Below, one piece after another: positions 1 through 6,055 of a stretch of DNA of 7,279 bases (position 1 is the stretch's first letter; every line of letters starts with the position of its first letter). The position numbers and the translations under genes are program-made. Under the pieces are notes generated by a model, which did no database searches, had not been told where the DNA came from, and saw only the letters and a list, made by a program, of their open reading frames with translations. Source of the DNA: JAWWBG01 sp033721095 (GTDB lineage Bacteria > Actinomycetota > Nitriliruptoria > Nitriliruptorales > Nitriliruptoraceae). The stretch lies in assembly GCA_033721095.1 (NCBI GenBank), contig JAWWBG010000144.1, positions 1 to 7,279 of the forward strand. Direction: 5' to 3'.

Positions 1-1453
1 CGTACAGGCGGTGCCAGGGGTCGATCACGCCCGTCTCCGGCGAATCGCCGATCGGGCAGCCACCGATGATGTGCGCGGTGCTCGGGATGTCAAACAGCGC
101 TTCGAAGATGGACCCCACGGCGACGCCGTCCATCTCGTCGGCAGCGATCCGGGCAGCTTCGTTGGCCGCCGGAATCCACGTTGGGTTGGGTTCACCGTGG
201 CCTTGCCGCGAGCTCAGCCAGGACCCGAGCGGCGTCTTGCGTCGGAAGACCTGGAGGCTGTTGTCGAGGCTCTGCATGACCAGCAGGATGATCGAGCGTT
301 CGGCGACGCGGCGGTAGGTGAACATGGATCGCAGGAACAGGATCGGGTGGACCAACGCCATGAGGAAGAACCGCAACCAGCGAGGAATCCGACCGCCGCC
401 GTCAACCATGAGGGCCGACAGCATCCCGACCGTCGCGCCGGATCCCTTCGGGTAGCGGACGGGCTCGATGTGCGTGTGCTCGTCAGGGTGGATCGAAGAC
501 GTGATCGCAACGCCCTGCGAGTAGTCCGTGTCCAGGTTGCGGCTGGCAGCGCCGACCAACGCCTCGGAGTTGGTGCGCGTGAGCGAGCCGAGCTTGTCCG
601 ACACGTTCGGCAGGCGACCCTCGTCCTTGAGCCTGTGGAGCAGCTTCGCCGTCCCGAGTGCCCCCGCCGAGAAGATCACCTGTTCCGCGGTGAGTGTCGA
701 CGGGTCCTTGCGCAGGACGCCTCCGGGTCGTCGAAGCGTGAGACGGAACCCACCGCCCGTCAGCGGCACGACGTCGGTGACCTGGCGCTCGGCGAGGACC
801 TGGGCGCCGTTCTTCTCGGCGAGGTAGAGGTAGTTGTGGTCCAGTGAGTTCTTCGCCTCGTGGCGGCATCCGACCATGCAGCCACCGCAGTGGATGCAGC
901 CGACGCGGTCGGGGCCCTCCCCGCCGAAGTAGGGGTCGGCAACCCGCTCCCCCGGCGTGCCGAACCAGACGCCCACGTTGGTCGGGTGGAAGGTGTCGGC
1001 GACCCCCATGCGGTCGGCGACCTTCTGCATGAGGCGGTCGGCATTGGTGATCCCGGGGACCGGGTTGACGCCGAGCATCCGCTCGGCCTGGTCGTACCAG
1101 GCGGCGTACTCGTCGCGCCAGTCGCTGATGTGGGCCCACTGGGCGTCATCCCAGTAGCGCTCCAAGGGCCGGTAGAGGGTGTTCGCGTACACGACGGAGC
1201 CCCCGCCAACCGCCGACCCGGAGAGGATGAAGACGTTCCGGAGCAGGGACATGCGCATCATCCCGCGCATCCCGAGCTTCGGGAACCACAGGTAGTTGCG
1301 CATGTCGTAGTCGGACCGCGGCATGTTGTCGGGCGTCCAGCGACGACCCGCCTCGATGACCGCGACGTCGTAGCCCTTCTCGGTCAGGCGCAGCGCGGAG
1401 ACGCTGCCACCAAAGCCACTGCCGATGATCGCGACGTCGTGGTCGAATGCCAT
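1..1453 (-). CDS. GMC-family FAD-dependent oxidoreductase, cholesterol-oxidase-like (C-terminus off the left edge)
   Basis: The first 484 residues of a flavoprotein of the glucose-methanol-choline oxidoreductase superfamily, which oxidises alcohols (sterols, sugars, choline) using FAD. Seen: an N-terminal Rossmann dinucleotide site GSGFGG (residues 11-16) followed by the strand-end acid in VIEAG (33-36), a glycine-rich GSAVGGGS (79-86), and near the window edge TAHIIGGCPIG (459-469), which matches the conserved C-terminal active-site region, H461 being the likely catalytic His. A four-Cys cluster C186-C189-C192-C196 (CIHCGGCMVGC) sits in the middle. A hydrophobic stretch at about 359-375 could be membrane-associated. 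The ATG at 1453 is chosen because GGAGGG (1464-1459) lies 5 nt upstream and the Rossmann motif starts at once. The family's usual tail, with a final FAD/active-site Asn-Pro segment, is missing only because the window ends; I infer some 60-90 more residues. It is transcribed divergently from the crotonase gene. Family assignment is firm; substrate unknown (sterol or long-chain alcohol is a guess). Confidence 0.9.
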   Translation of the reverse strand, partial: MAFDHDVAIIGSGFGGSVSALRLTEKGYDVAVIEAGRRWTPDNMPRSDYDMRNYLWFPKLGMRGMMRMSLLRNVFILSGSAVGGGSVVYANTLYRPLERYWDDAQWAHISDWRDEYAAWYDQAERMLGVNPVPGITNADRLMQKVADRMGVADTFHPTNVGVWFGTPGERVADPYFGGEGPDRVGCIHCGGCMVGCRHEAKNSLDHNYLYLAEKNGAQVLAERQVTDVVPLTGGGFRLTLRRPGGVLRKDPSTLTAEQVIFSAGALGTAKLLHRLKDEGRLPNVSDKLGSLTRTNSEALVGAASRNLDTDYSQGVAITSSIHPDEHTHIEPVRYPKGSGATVGMLSALMVDGGGRIPRWLRFFLMALVHPILFLRSMFTYRRVAERSIILLVMQSLDNSLQVFRRKTPLGSWLSSRQGHGEPNPTWIPAANEAARIAADEMDGVAVGSIFEALFDIPSTAHIIGGCPIGDSPETGVIDPWHRLY

Positions 1454-1458
1454 GCCAA

Positions 1459-1464
1459 CCCTCC
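1459..1464 (-). promoter_or_regulatory. Ribosome binding site of the GMC oxidoreductase gene
   Basis: GGAGGG on the minus strand, 5 nt before the ATG at 1453. It fixes the start of the GMC oxidoreductase gene. Confidence 0.7.
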
Positions 1465-1527
1465 GAGGACCCCAGCCTACGGCCGCATTCGCGGGCGCTC
1501 CGTCCGTACGCTCCAGCCCGCCGAAGC

Positions 1528-1533
1528 AGGAGG
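1528..1533 (+). promoter_or_regulatory. Ribosome binding site of the crotonase gene; decides a GTG start
   Basis: AGGAGG lies 4 nt before the GTG at 1538. The reading frame stays open for 226 codons further upstream, so this site and the point where crotonase homology begins show that the true start is the GTG, not an upstream ATG. Confidence 0.75.
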
Positions 1534-1537
1534 ACCC

Positions 1538-2314
1538 GTGGCCCTGGTCGACGTCGCAACGGACGCGTCGGGTGTTGTCGTCGTGACCTTCAACGACCCC
1601 GAGCGACGCAACGCCATGACCAACCAGATGGGGGCGGCGCTCCAGGCCGCTGTCACCGACGTCCGAACCGACCCGAACGTGCGCGTGGTCATCCTGACCG
1701 GCGCGCCCCCGGCATTCTCGGCCGGCGGCGACCTCGACATGCTCGCCGAGACCTCACGCCGTGCACGCGAGGAGGGGGTGGACCCCGGCATGCGGGTCTT
1801 CTACGACCAGTTCCTGGCCGTCCGCGAGCTGGAGGTGCCGACGATCGCGGCGGTCAACGGTCATGCCGTCGGTGCCGGCCTGTGTGTCGCGCTCGTCTGC
1901 GACCTCATGATCGTCGCCGAGGAGGCCAGGGTCGGCCTCAACTTTGCCCGGCTCGGGCTCCACCCGGGCATGGGCGGTTCGTGGCTGCTGCCGGCTCGGG
2001 TCGGGCGCCAACATGCTGCACACCTGTTGTTCACGGGCGATCTCGTGAGCGGCCGCGACGCTGCCGCGATGGGCATGGCCCTCGAGGCGGTGCCAGCCAA
2101 CGACGTCATGGCCCGCGCGCAGGCGATCGCCGAGCGGATCGCAACCGCGGCTCCCGGCGTGATTCGGCAGCTGGTCGACACCCTGAGGCGAACCGACGAG
2201 ACGTTGGACGAGCGCCTGGATCGGGAGGCCGCCGCGCAAGCCGTCAACTTCGCCAGCGACGAGCTCGTCGAGGGGCTCAGCGCGATTCGGGAGCGCCGAC
2301 CACCACGGTTCTGA
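1538..2314 (+). CDS. Enoyl-CoA hydratase/isomerase (crotonase) family protein with atypical active site
   Basis: A 258-residue protein, the usual length for a single-domain crotonase, which binds an acyl-CoA and stabilises an enolate through an oxyanion hole. Seen: the N-terminal strand and NDPERRNAM (residues 19-27); the first oxyanion-hole segment FSAGGDLDML (60-69); the second, NGHAVGAGLCVALVCD (107-122); the LGLHPGMGGSWLLP segment (139-152); and the LLFTGDLVSGRDAAAMGM helix (163-180). Aligned by eye with classical enoyl-CoA hydratase, the first catalytic Glu (rat Glu144) falls on C116 and the second (Glu164) on F136, so water addition by the standard mechanism is unlikely. Both oxyanion-hole loops remain, so an isomerase, hydrolase, lyase or other crotonase reaction is more plausible. 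The GTG start has AGGAGG 4 nt upstream. It is divergent from the GMC oxidoreductase and convergent with the PHP gene, 13 bp away. Family certain; reaction unknown. Confidence 0.92.
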   Translation: MALVDVATDASGVVVVTFNDPERRNAMTNQMGAALQAAVTDVRTDPNVRVVILTGAPPAFSAGGDLDMLAETSRRAREEGVDPGMRVFYDQFLAVRELEVPTIAAVNGHAVGAGLCVALVCDLMIVAEEARVGLNFARLGLHPGMGGSWLLPARVGRQHAAHLLFTGDLVSGRDAAAMGMALEAVPANDVMARAQAIAERIATAAPGVIRQLVDTLRRTDETLDERLDREAAAQAVNFASDELVEGLSAIRERRPPRF

Positions 2315-2327
2315 ATGACCCCGGCTG

Positions 2328-3890
2328 TCAGTGGGAATGGGGCTCGTCACCGCGTCGTCGGAGGGCGACGAGGCCACCGAGCGCAGCCAGGGCCGCTGCA
2401 AGCCCCGTCCCACCACCCGTCGTGGGCAGGACATTGCCATCGGGCTGTGGCATCGGTGCGGGCTCTGGCCCGGGGTTGGAGGTGTCGATGGGACCGGGGG
2501 CAGGGTCACCCTCGGCCTGCAACCAGAACGGGCTGGCGTAGCCGATCGCTGCTCCGGCCGCGGCGTACGCGGCGTCCGCACGACCGTCGGGATCCGTCGC
2601 CGGATCCGTGACCCGCAGCACCAACCAGTCGCCTTTGGCGATGTCGATGGGCACGGTGAACGTGACGACCGGCTCACTGGACGCGGGGATCCGCGCGTGC
2701 TCGACGTGGACGATCGTCGGCAGTGGCGAGCCCGTCTGCAGCACCTGGATGTCGATCGCCTGGCCCCTCCGCGACGCGCCGGCGTCGATGTCGACCTGGA
2801 AGGTCACGAGGCCCGATTGGTGTGTCAGCGTCTGGCCCATCCGGACACCGTTCGCAGCGGCGTCGAACCGCAGGCCCTTGAGATTGGTCGCGAAGAAGCG
2901 GCGCCGCTCCATCGCCTTCCGTACGCCGCGACGGCTCAGCTCCGTGACCCAGAGGCCACCGCGGCCCTTGCCGTCGGGATGCCCCCAGTCGGTGCCGTGC
3001 TCGTCGGTGACGCCGAGGATCCCCGGCCGCCATCCGGCGTCGAGGCACGCGACCAGCGGCGAGTCGCGTCCGTCATCGACGCGCTCGAAGAGGTAGTCCT
3101 CCCGTCGGTTGAACAGCTCGAGGGACACGACGCGGTCGACGAGGGCCTCGTCGAGGGCGAAGTCCGAAAAGCGGCCGTTCTCACGTCCCGGATGGTTGAA
3201 CCCTGCGATCCCGTCGGCGCCGCCCCCGGTGAGGGGCGTCGACGGGTCGAGCTTGAGCCACTCGTACCAGAGGGCCATGCCCTCACCAGGAACGGCGGCC
3301 AGGTCGATGAGCTGCTCGAGTGCCGGGAACACGACGCCATCGTCCGGGAAGCCCTCCCCGTGCCCGAAGGCGAGGAGGTCGGCCAGCGTGCCGAGCCCGC
3401 CCGTGTGCAGCGGATCGTTCCAGTCCTCGGAGAACCACACGTTCATGTGCCCCAGCGTGGGGCTGGACCACTCGAAGCCGCGCAGCGCCGTGAAGCGCCC
3501 GGGCTCGTCGGCCGCGTCCGCCAGCTCTGCCGTCAGCGCCCACGCGTTCTCGTCGAGTCCTGCCAGGCTCTGGCAGTCGGTGTCGCCGAGGCACGGAGAC
3601 TCTGCGAGGTCCTTGGAGACCGTCGAGTGGTCGGTGAGGCAGGCAATGTCGAGCCCGGCCTCGCGCATCGACGCGAAGGCCAGGGTGGCATCGCCGTCAC
3701 CGTCGGAGAGCAGCGAGTGGTTGTGCATGTCCGCGTGGGCCACCCACGTACCCGGAAAGAGCCGCGAAGCGCGTGAGGTTCCGTACCCGTCGTGCGTGGT
3801 CAGCGACTGCGCGAGCGCACCGGTCGGTCGTCCCAGCAGCATCGCGCCCGAGGCGGCCGCCCCCGCGCGAAGGACCTGTCGTCTGTGCAC
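2328..3890 (-). CDS. Tat-exported, LPXTG-anchored PHP-domain metallohydrolase (CehA/McbA-like)
   Basis: A 520-residue surface protein. The N-terminus has a twin-arginine export signal: R3-R4 in RRQVLRAG, a hydrophobic Ala/Gly/Leu stretch, and a likely cleavage after ALA (25-27). The body carries the metal ligands of the PHP (polymerase and histidinol phosphatase) fold: HNHSLLSDG (56-64), CLTDHS (84-89), GFEW (138-141) with H148, FNHPG (231-235) and GVTDEHG (293-299). PHP enzymes are metal-dependent hydrolases, mostly phosphoesterases; the layout resembles the CehA/McbA group. Residues about 345-455 look like a beta-sandwich domain, then a Pro-rich linker (462-484), LPTTG (488-492), a hydrophobic helix and RRR (511-513): a sortase signal. 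C100 and C106 could form a disulfide outside the cell. The start is GTG with no clear ribosome site; a -10-like TATCGT lies 7 nt upstream, so the mRNA may be leaderless. Function on the wall and substrate unknown. Confidence 0.88.
   Translation of the reverse strand: MHRRQVLRAGAAASGAMLLGRPTGALAQSLTTHDGYGTSRASRLFPGTWVAHADMHNHSLLSDGDGDATLAFASMREAGLDIACLTDHSTVSKDLAESPCLGDTDCQSLAGLDENAWALTAELADAADEPGRFTALRGFEWSSPTLGHMNVWFSEDWNDPLHTGGLGTLADLLAFGHGEGFPDDGVVFPALEQLIDLAAVPGEGMALWYEWLKLDPSTPLTGGGADGIAGFNHPGRENGRFSDFALDEALVDRVVSLELFNRREDYLFERVDDGRDSPLVACLDAGWRPGILGVTDEHGTDWGHPDGKGRGGLWVTELSRRGVRKAMERRRFFATNLKGLRFDAAANGVRMGQTLTHQSGLVTFQVDIDAGASRRGQAIDIQVLQTGSPLPTIVHVEHARIPASSEPVVTFTVPIDIAKGDWLVLRVTDPATDPDGRADAAYAAAGAAIGYASPFWLQAEGDPAPGPIDTSNPGPEPAPMPQPDGNVLPTTGGGTGLAAALAALGGLVALRRRGDEPHSH
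2397..2429 (-). other. Sortase cell-wall sorting signal of the PHP protein
   Basis: LPTTG is encoded at 2429-2415, followed at once by a Gly/Ala/Leu hydrophobic helix and then three arginines and a short tail. This is the standard order of a sortase substrate: motif, membrane helix, positive stop. It is preceded by a Pro/Gly-rich spacer typical of wall-spanning linkers. Cleavage between T491 and G492 is inferred from the family. No sortase gene is present in this window. Confidence 0.8.
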
Positions 3891-3897
3891 GTGGTCA

Positions 3898-3903
3898 ACG
3901 ATA
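3898..3903 (-). promoter_or_regulatory. Possible -10 element of a leaderless promoter for the PHP gene
   Basis: TATCGT on the minus strand fits TANNNT and ends 7 nt before the GTG at 3890, so transcription would begin at or next to the start codon. This would explain the absence of a Shine-Dalgarno sequence. No good -35 hexamer is visible. It is a short pattern match only. Confidence 0.35.
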
Positions 3904-3949
3904 GGTGCCCGCCGTCGTGAATCGCTGTTCGGTCGTCGACTGCGAGGCG

Positions 3950-3983
3950 GGCGACCGCTGCACTGGCGGCCCTCAGGGTCGCC
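3950..3983 (-). terminator. Possible hairpin terminator after the antiporter gene
   Basis: GGCGACC (3950-3956) and GGTCGCC (3977-3983) form a perfect 7-bp stem, which can extend inward by CTG/CAG (3958-3960 with 3974-3976) past a one-base bulge. It begins 11 nt after the antiporter stop codon at 3995-3997, where a terminator would be expected. There is no T-run after it, so it is not a classical Rho-independent terminator. Such U-less hairpins are often proposed in actinobacteria. Confidence 0.35.
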
Positions 3984-3994
3984 GGCTCCGTGGC

Positions 3995-5914
3995 TCAGGC
4001 GGGTGCGTCGGTCGCTTCGGCGGGCGGAGTCCCGGTCGCAAGCTCGGCATGGTCGGACAACCGCGTGAGCAGGACCACCTCATCACCGGCCTCGATCTCG
4101 TCGACCGCGTCGTAGAACAGCCGGTCCTCGCCGCGGCGAACGATCAGCGGCAGGCCTCGCTTGGGTCCCACCCAACGGCCACGCATCCGCTCGACGTCGT
4201 CGTCCTCGTTGATGGGTTCGACGTGCAGCGTCGTGAGCTCGCTGGCCATCCAGCGCTCCCACAGGCCGACGTCGACCGGGCCGCCAAACGCCGGGCTGGC
4301 GCCTGCTCGCTCGCTGATGCGCAGCAGCCCCTCGGACAGCGTGTCGCGCAGGGCAGCGAACACCTTTCCGACCAGGAACTCCTCGCGGGCCAGTCGGGCG
4401 GCCAGCACGTTGACCTCGGTGTTGCCGGTGAGCGCCACGAAGACACCGGCTTCCTCGATTCCGGCCTCGTCCAGCGACTCGGCCTCCAGCACGTCGCCGC
4501 GCACCACCTGGAGGCCCAGACGGCGCGCATCCTCGCAGCGGTCAGGGTTCGCATCCACGAGGGTGACCGGCCTCGTCGGAGCGAGCTGCTGGGCGATCAG
4601 GCGCGGCAGCGGTCCGGCGCCGCCGAACACGATGCCGCGTCGCGTCGCCTGCGACCTCGTGAGCTGGCCCCGGCCCTTCAGCCACCGGACACCCGCCGTC
4701 AGGAGGATGGGGACCGTCGCCGTCGTGAAGATGGCCATGAAGACGAGGATCGTGAACAGCTCCGCGGAGATCAGGCCCAGCTCGAGCCCGATCCCCGCAA
4801 CGATGATCTCAACGGCACCGCGACCGTTCATGGCGGCGCCGACCGTGATCCCCTCGCGCCAGCCGTAGCCGGTGGGCAGGTAGAACAGCGCAGTCCCGCC
4901 GATCTTGCCGATGAAGGCGACCGCAAGGACGCCGAGCAGCAGCGGGAGGTCGGTCCGGAACACGCCGAGGTCCGTCGCGAATCCGGCCGTGACGAAGAAC
5001 ACCGGGGCGAGCAGGCCCACCGACACGTCGCGCAACAGCCGATTCACCTCGCCGAACACACGTCCGCCGAGCCGATGGGGTGCCAGGAACAGGCCGGCGA
5101 TGAACGCACCGAGGATGGCGTGGAGTCCGGCCAGTTCCGCCAGCCACGCGTACAGCAGTCCCGTTCCGATGACGAACACCATCGCCGTGCTGGTGCTGGC
5201 GGCCTGGGACCGGATGCGACTGGCGATGCGCGGCAGCAGGAGGATCCCGGCTGCCAGGGCCACGACGAAGAAGGCACCCGCCTCGCCGGCGACCAACGCC
5301 GTCTCGCCGAGGTCGAATTCGCCCAGCTCGACGAAGCCGATGATCCCGGCGAACACGATCAGCGTGGCCGTGTCCGACAGCAGCGCCGCAGCCATGAGCA
5401 CGGATGCGATGCGCGTGTCGAGGATGCGGAGGTCCAGCAGGATCCTCGACTTCGTCGCCAGGGACGTGACGCCGACCGCGCTGCCCACGAACATGGCGGG
5501 GATGTTCCCGCCGCCCGTGAGCCGGATGAGCAGGAACCCGAGGGCGAACGGGACGACGAACCCGCCGATGGACGCCATCAGCCCGGGCACCGAGGCGCGG
5601 CGCAGATCGCGGATGTCGATCTCGGTGCCGATGTAGAGCATCATCAGGATGACGCCGAGGTCGCCGATGACGTTGAGCGCAGGGTCGCTGTTGAGCAGGC
5701 CGAGCATGGGCGGACCGAGCACGATCCCACCGAGGAGCTCGCCGAGGATGGACGGGTAGCCGACACGCTCGAACAGGCGACCCACGCCCCAGGCCACGAC
5801 GAGGACGGCCAGCAGGTTGCCGACCGCGAAACCGCTGTGGCCACCGGCCTCGACAGCCAGGATCATCGGCGTCTCAAGGGCACCGATCTGCCACCTCCGG
5901 AGGTCGGGCGCCAT
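3995..5914 (-). CDS. CPA2-family cation:proton antiporter with C-terminal TrkA-N/TrkA-C domains
   Basis: A 639-residue inner-membrane transporter exchanging K+ or Na+ for H+ (Kef/GerN/NapA type). Residues about 29-410 hold roughly twelve to thirteen hydrophobic helices. Family marks: ERVGYPSILGELLGGIVLGP (49-68), the ion-site helix with S180-D181 in LLSDTA, K337 in IGKIGG, and MNGRGAVEI (362-370). A cytoplasmic Rossmann-like TrkA-N domain (427 to about 510) follows, with GGAGPLPR (431-438), VDAN (453-456) and RGDV (472-475); the third glycine of GxGxxG is P437, so nucleotide binding may be altered. A TrkA-C-like segment spans about 560-618. A single Asp (SD, not DD) would fit electroneutral exchange, but this is inference. 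The start is uncertain: ATG 5914 has no good ribosome site, and ATG 5866 (residue 17) is the next choice, just before the first helix. The gene lies 141 bp downstream of the acyl-CoA dehydrogenase and 104 bp upstream of the PHP gene. Ion specificity unknown. Confidence 0.9.
   Translation of the reverse strand: MAPDLRRWQIGALETPMILAVEAGGHSGFAVGNLLAVLVVAWGVGRLFERVGYPSILGELLGGIVLGPPMLGLLNSDPALNVIGDLGVILMMLYIGTEIDIRDLRRASVPGLMASIGGFVVPFALGFLLIRLTGGGNIPAMFVGSAVGVTSLATKSRILLDLRILDTRIASVLMAAALLSDTATLIVFAGIIGFVELGEFDLGETALVAGEAGAFFVVALAAGILLLPRIASRIRSQAASTSTAMVFVIGTGLLYAWLAELAGLHAILGAFIAGLFLAPHRLGGRVFGEVNRLLRDVSVGLLAPVFFVTAGFATDLGVFRTDLPLLLGVLAVAFIGKIGGTALFYLPTGYGWREGITVGAAMNGRGAVEIIVAGIGLELGLISAELFTILVFMAIFTTATVPILLTAGVRWLKGRGQLTRSQATRRGIVFGGAGPLPRLIAQQLAPTRPVTLVDANPDRCEDARRLGLQVVRGDVLEAESLDEAGIEEAGVFVALTGNTEVNVLAARLAREEFLVGKVFAALRDTLSEGLLRISERAGASPAFGGPVDVGLWERWMASELTTLHVEPINEDDDVERMRGRWVGPKRGLPLIVRRGEDRLFYDAVDEIEAGDEVVLLTRLSDHAELATGTPPAEATDAPA
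5893..5904. repeat. Perfect 12-bp palindrome at the start of the antiporter gene
   Basis: ACCTCCGGAGGT is its own reverse complement. It lies inside codons 4-7 if the antiporter starts at 5914, or in the leader if it starts at 5866. It contains GGAGGT, a strong Shine-Dalgarno-like string, on the minus strand. It could be an operator, a hairpin-hidden ribosome site, or chance in GC-rich DNA. Confidence 0.45.
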
Positions 5915-5940
5915 GGGTGTTGCCGTGCCCCGCGGAGCTC

Positions 5941-5986
5941 ACGCGAACGCCGCAGGGGCGCTCGCGTCGCGGCTCGGCGAAGCGAG
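5941..5986 (-). promoter_or_regulatory. Two overlapping, mutually exclusive hairpins between the acyl-CoA dehydrogenase and antiporter genes
   Basis: Hairpin 1 pairs 5977-5986 with 5961-5970: ten positions, one mismatch, 6-nt loop. Hairpin 2 pairs 5957-5967 with 5941-5951: eleven pairs in minus-strand RNA with one G-U, 5-nt loop. They share 5961-5967, so only one can form at a time. They lie 69 nt or more past the acyl-CoA dehydrogenase stop, and the last stem ends 26 nt before ATG 5914. No U-run follows. They may be a 3'-end structure, an attenuator-like switch, or a by-product of GC-rich sequence. Confidence 0.4.
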
Positions 5987-6055
5987 TCGGTGAGGGAACC
6001 ACACGGGGGCTCATCCTGCGGACATCACCGTCGATCACGCCGGAACGACCGCAAA

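Larger units (their letters stand above)
1454..1537. promoter_or_regulatory. Divergent promoter region between the GMC oxidoreductase and crotonase genes
   Basis: This 84-bp spacer must hold the start signals of both genes. On the minus strand TAGGCT (1479-1474) fits the actinobacterial TANNNT -10 pattern and would give a short leader just ahead of the GGAGGG ribosome site. On the plus strand TACGCT (1507-1512) fits the same pattern, with a predicted start near 1519 and the AGGAGG site at 1528-1533. I see no convincing -35 hexamer for either. The shared spacer makes joint regulation possible. The positions are pattern matches in GC-rich DNA and are weak evidence individually. Confidence 0.35.

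Noticed and set aside
11..847. 278-codon open frame on the plus strand
   Set aside because: Antisense to the GMC oxidoreductase, whose FAD and active-site motifs are clear on the other strand.
1..1453. Reading the GMC gene as broken because no stop codon is found
   Set aside because: The frame is intact to position 1 and the conserved C-terminal region is in progress at the edge, so it is cut by the window, not by mutation.
860..1537. 226-codon upstream extension of the crotonase frame
   Set aside because: It is antisense to the GMC oxidoreductase, shows no crotonase homology, and a good ribosome site with GTG lies at the point where the homology begins.
2315..2327. Terminator between the converging crotonase and PHP genes
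   Set aside because: The gap is only 13 bp and I see no convincing stem in or around it; termination here may depend on Rho or lie inside the opposing gene.
2331..3776. 481-codon open frame on the plus strand
   Set aside because: Antisense shadow of the PHP gene; Arg/Val/Glu-rich, with no domain or ribosome site.
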